The notes beneath the pieces are model-generated. The model saw only the letters and a list, made by a program, of their open reading frames with translations. It had not been told where the DNA came from and made no database searches. Below, piece by piece: positions 62,730 to 64,000 of a DNA stretch of 64,000 nt. Source of the stretch: Geomonas oryzae (GTDB lineage: Bacteria > Desulfobacterota > Desulfuromonadia > Geobacterales > Geobacteraceae); NCBI RefSeq assembly GCF_004117875.1, contig NZ_RAHW01000006.1, positions 124,001 to 188,000 of the forward strand, given 5' to 3'. The position numbers and the translations under genes are program-made. The stretch's first letter is position 1; each line of letters starts with the position of its first letter.

Positions 62730-64000
62730 CTACGCCAGCACCTGCCTGATCTTCTCCCGGAGCTTTTCCATCTCCAGCGGCTTCTGTATGTAGTGCATCC
62801 CCGACTCCATCACGCCCCGCTGCACCACGGTGTCCGCGGTGTGGCCGGACATGTACAGCACGCGGAGCTCGGGCGCGAACTCCTTGATGCGCGCCACCAT
62901 CTCCCGCCCGTTCATCTCCGGCATCACCACGTCGGTCAGGATCATGTCGATTTCCGATCGCCTGTCCCGGCAGATCTCCATCGCCCGGAACGGGGTCTGC
63001 GCCTGGATCACCTTGAGTCCCATCTCCTCCAGAAGGCGCGTGGTGAGCCACAAGAGCATCTCCTCGTCCTCGACGAGGAGGATCGTGCCCTGCAACTTCT
63101 CTTCGTCCGCCGAGCCCACTTCGGCGCTTTCCCCCTGTTCCGGCAGGCGCGGCAGGTAGATCCGGAACACCGCCCCCTCGCCAAGTTCGCTGTAGACGTT
63201 GATGAAGCCGCCGTTTTGGCTCACGATGCCGTACACGGTGGAGAGCCCGAGGCCGGTCCCTTTGCCCGCCCCTTTCGTGGTGAAGAAGGGCTCGAAGATG
63301 TGCGCCGCGGTGGCCTTGTCCATGCCGCAGCCGGTGTCGCTCACGGTGAGACAGACGTACTCCCCGGCGCGGGCCTCCGGGTGCAGGTAGGCGTACTGGC
63401 TGGTCATCCTGACGTTGGTGGTCTCGATGTTGAGGCTGCCTCCTTCCGGCATGGCGTCGCGCGCGTTCACCGCGAGGTTGATCAGGACCTGGTCCACCTG
63501 CGAGGGGTCAATGAGCACGCACCAGAGCCCCTGCGCGGGATGGAAGGAGAGTTGCACGTCCTCGCCGATGAGCCTCAAAAGGATCCGGTTCGCCTCCTGG
63601 ATCTGCCGGTTGAGGTCCACGGGCTTGGGCGATATCACCTCCTTGCGCGAGAAAGCCAGGAGCTGCCGGGTGATGTCGCTCGAGCGGCGGGCCGCGTTTA
63701 TGATGAGTTCCAGGTACTGCCCCACCGGCTCACCGTCTTCCAGCTTTCTTTTCGAAAGTTCGGCCGCGCCGGAGATGACGCTCAACATGTTGTTGAAGTC
63801 GTGCGCCACCCCGCCGGCCAAACGCCCGATCGACTCCATCTTCTGGGATTGGCGGAACTGTTCCTCCAGGTGCTTTCGTTCCGTGGTGTTGATGAAGGCG
63901 ACGACTGCTCCCACCACCTTCCCCTCCTTCACCTGCGGATAACACCAGTATTCCGCCGGGAAGCTGCTGCCGTCCGAGCGCCAGAAGACCTCGTCCTCGA
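62730..64000 (-). CDS. Hybrid histidine kinase (PAS, HisKA, ATPase, receiver), 5' end outside the window
   Basis: The C-terminal 423 or so residues of a kinase are present, and the frame stays open to the right edge. The first visible residues (DEVFWRSDGSSFPAEYW and VKEGKVVGAVVAFINTTER) belong to a PAS domain. HisKA has GGVAHDFNNMLSVISGAAEL, the ATPase domain LAVNARDAMPEGG, DTGCGM and GKGTGLGLSTV, and the receiver VEDEEM, ILTDVVMPEMNG and YIQKPLEM. It is followed by cheD after 37 bp. The pairing suggests a link to chemotaxis-like signalling. A GTG near 63932 is inside the PAS domain and is not the true start. Confidence 0.92.
   Translation of the reverse strand, partial: EDEVFWRSDGSSFPAEYWCYPQVKEGKVVGAVVAFINTTERKHLEEQFRQSQKMESIGRLAGGVAHDFNNMLSVISGAAELSKRKLEDGEPVGQYLELIINAARRSSDITRQLLAFSRKEVISPKPVDLNRQIQEANRILLRLIGEDVQLSFHPAQGLWCVLIDPSQVDQVLINLAVNARDAMPEGGSLNIETTNVRMTSQYAYLHPEARAGEYVCLTVSDTGCGMDKATAAHIFEPFFTTKGAGKGTGLGLSTVYGIVSQNGGFINVYSELGEGAVFRIYLPRLPEQGESAEVGSADEEKLQGTILLVEDEEMLLWLTTRLLEEMGLKVIQAQTPFRAMEICRDRRSEIDMILTDVVMPEMNGREMVARIKEFAPELRVLYMSGHTADTVVQRGVMESGMHYIQKPLEMEKLREKIRQVLA

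Overview
The window looks like chromosome from a Geobacteraceae bacterium (Geobacter, Geomonas or Citrifermentans type). That is inferred from gene content: a ferredoxin-fused EtfA followed by a membrane CCG-domain iron-sulfur oxidoreductase, a tungsten-type aldehyde:ferredoxin oxidoreductase, a periplasmic-facing NiFe hydrogenase with a Tat signal, PilY1, many PAS/REC hybrid kinases, and high-GC codon use with intergenic GC-rich palindromes. No rRNA, tRNA, CRISPR array, prophage or intact insertion sequence was seen.

Layout. 1-6.5 kb: start of ligA (cut by the window edge), a gene-free stretch with a 42-bp tandem hairpin repeat, a Rep-type helicase, an exported 2-Cys peroxiredoxin, a cyclophilin, a cohesin-like lipoprotein and metK. 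6.6-12.3 kb: a two-component system, a nitronate monooxygenase-like flavoprotein, then an ArsR-methyltransferase regulator (SahR-like) just upstream of ahcY. With metK these form a SAM-cycle neighbourhood, and the regulator has clear operator half-sites over its own promoter. 12.5-20.8 kb: molybdenum/tungsten cofactor island (moeA, a ThiF/MoeB-like E1, a MoaD/ThiS-like carrier, AOR behind a Moco/Tuco-type riboswitch, an iron alcohol dehydrogenase with a sigma-54 promoter, moaA, a MOSC protein and a small RHH-like protein). A short gene at its edge (12530-12685) is best explained as a selenoprotein: an in-frame UGA is followed by a SECIS-like hairpin and a plausible coding tail.

20.9-27.1 kb: EtfB, ferredoxin-EtfA and a membrane ETF:quinone oxidoreductase-like protein, followed by a radical SAM/SPASM protein. 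27.1-33.2 kb (minus strand): a PhnD-like periplasmic binding protein with a hybrid histidine kinase, and a MoxR AAA ATPase / VWA-like / small-protein trio. 33.3-38.4 kb: YtxH-like protein, small ferredoxin, and a NiFe hydrogenase operon (small subunit, large subunit, b-type cytochrome). The cytochrome carries an N-terminal region that reads like the nucleotide-binding domain of a P-type ATPase, which is very unusual. 38.7-50 kb: PilY1, a 1714-residue exported repeat protein ending in a dockerin, and a lipoprotein fusing an L,D-transpeptidase to an M15 peptidase. 50-57.8 kb: a PstS-like binding protein with a chemoreceptor, FlgM, small membrane proteins, a rhodanese-like protein, an OmpA-family porin with two C-terminal OmpA domains, and an aldo/keto reductase. 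58-61.2 kb: transketolase and a transaldolase homologue whose Schiff-base lysine is replaced by arginine. 61.6-64 kb: SRPBCC protein, CheD and a hybrid histidine kinase running off the window.

Intergenic regions hold several multicopy elements: GC-rich palindromic repeats of at least four types, short heptamer or nonamer arrays, and strong stem-loop terminators. All calls rest on reading the sequence and on family knowledge; no database search was run.
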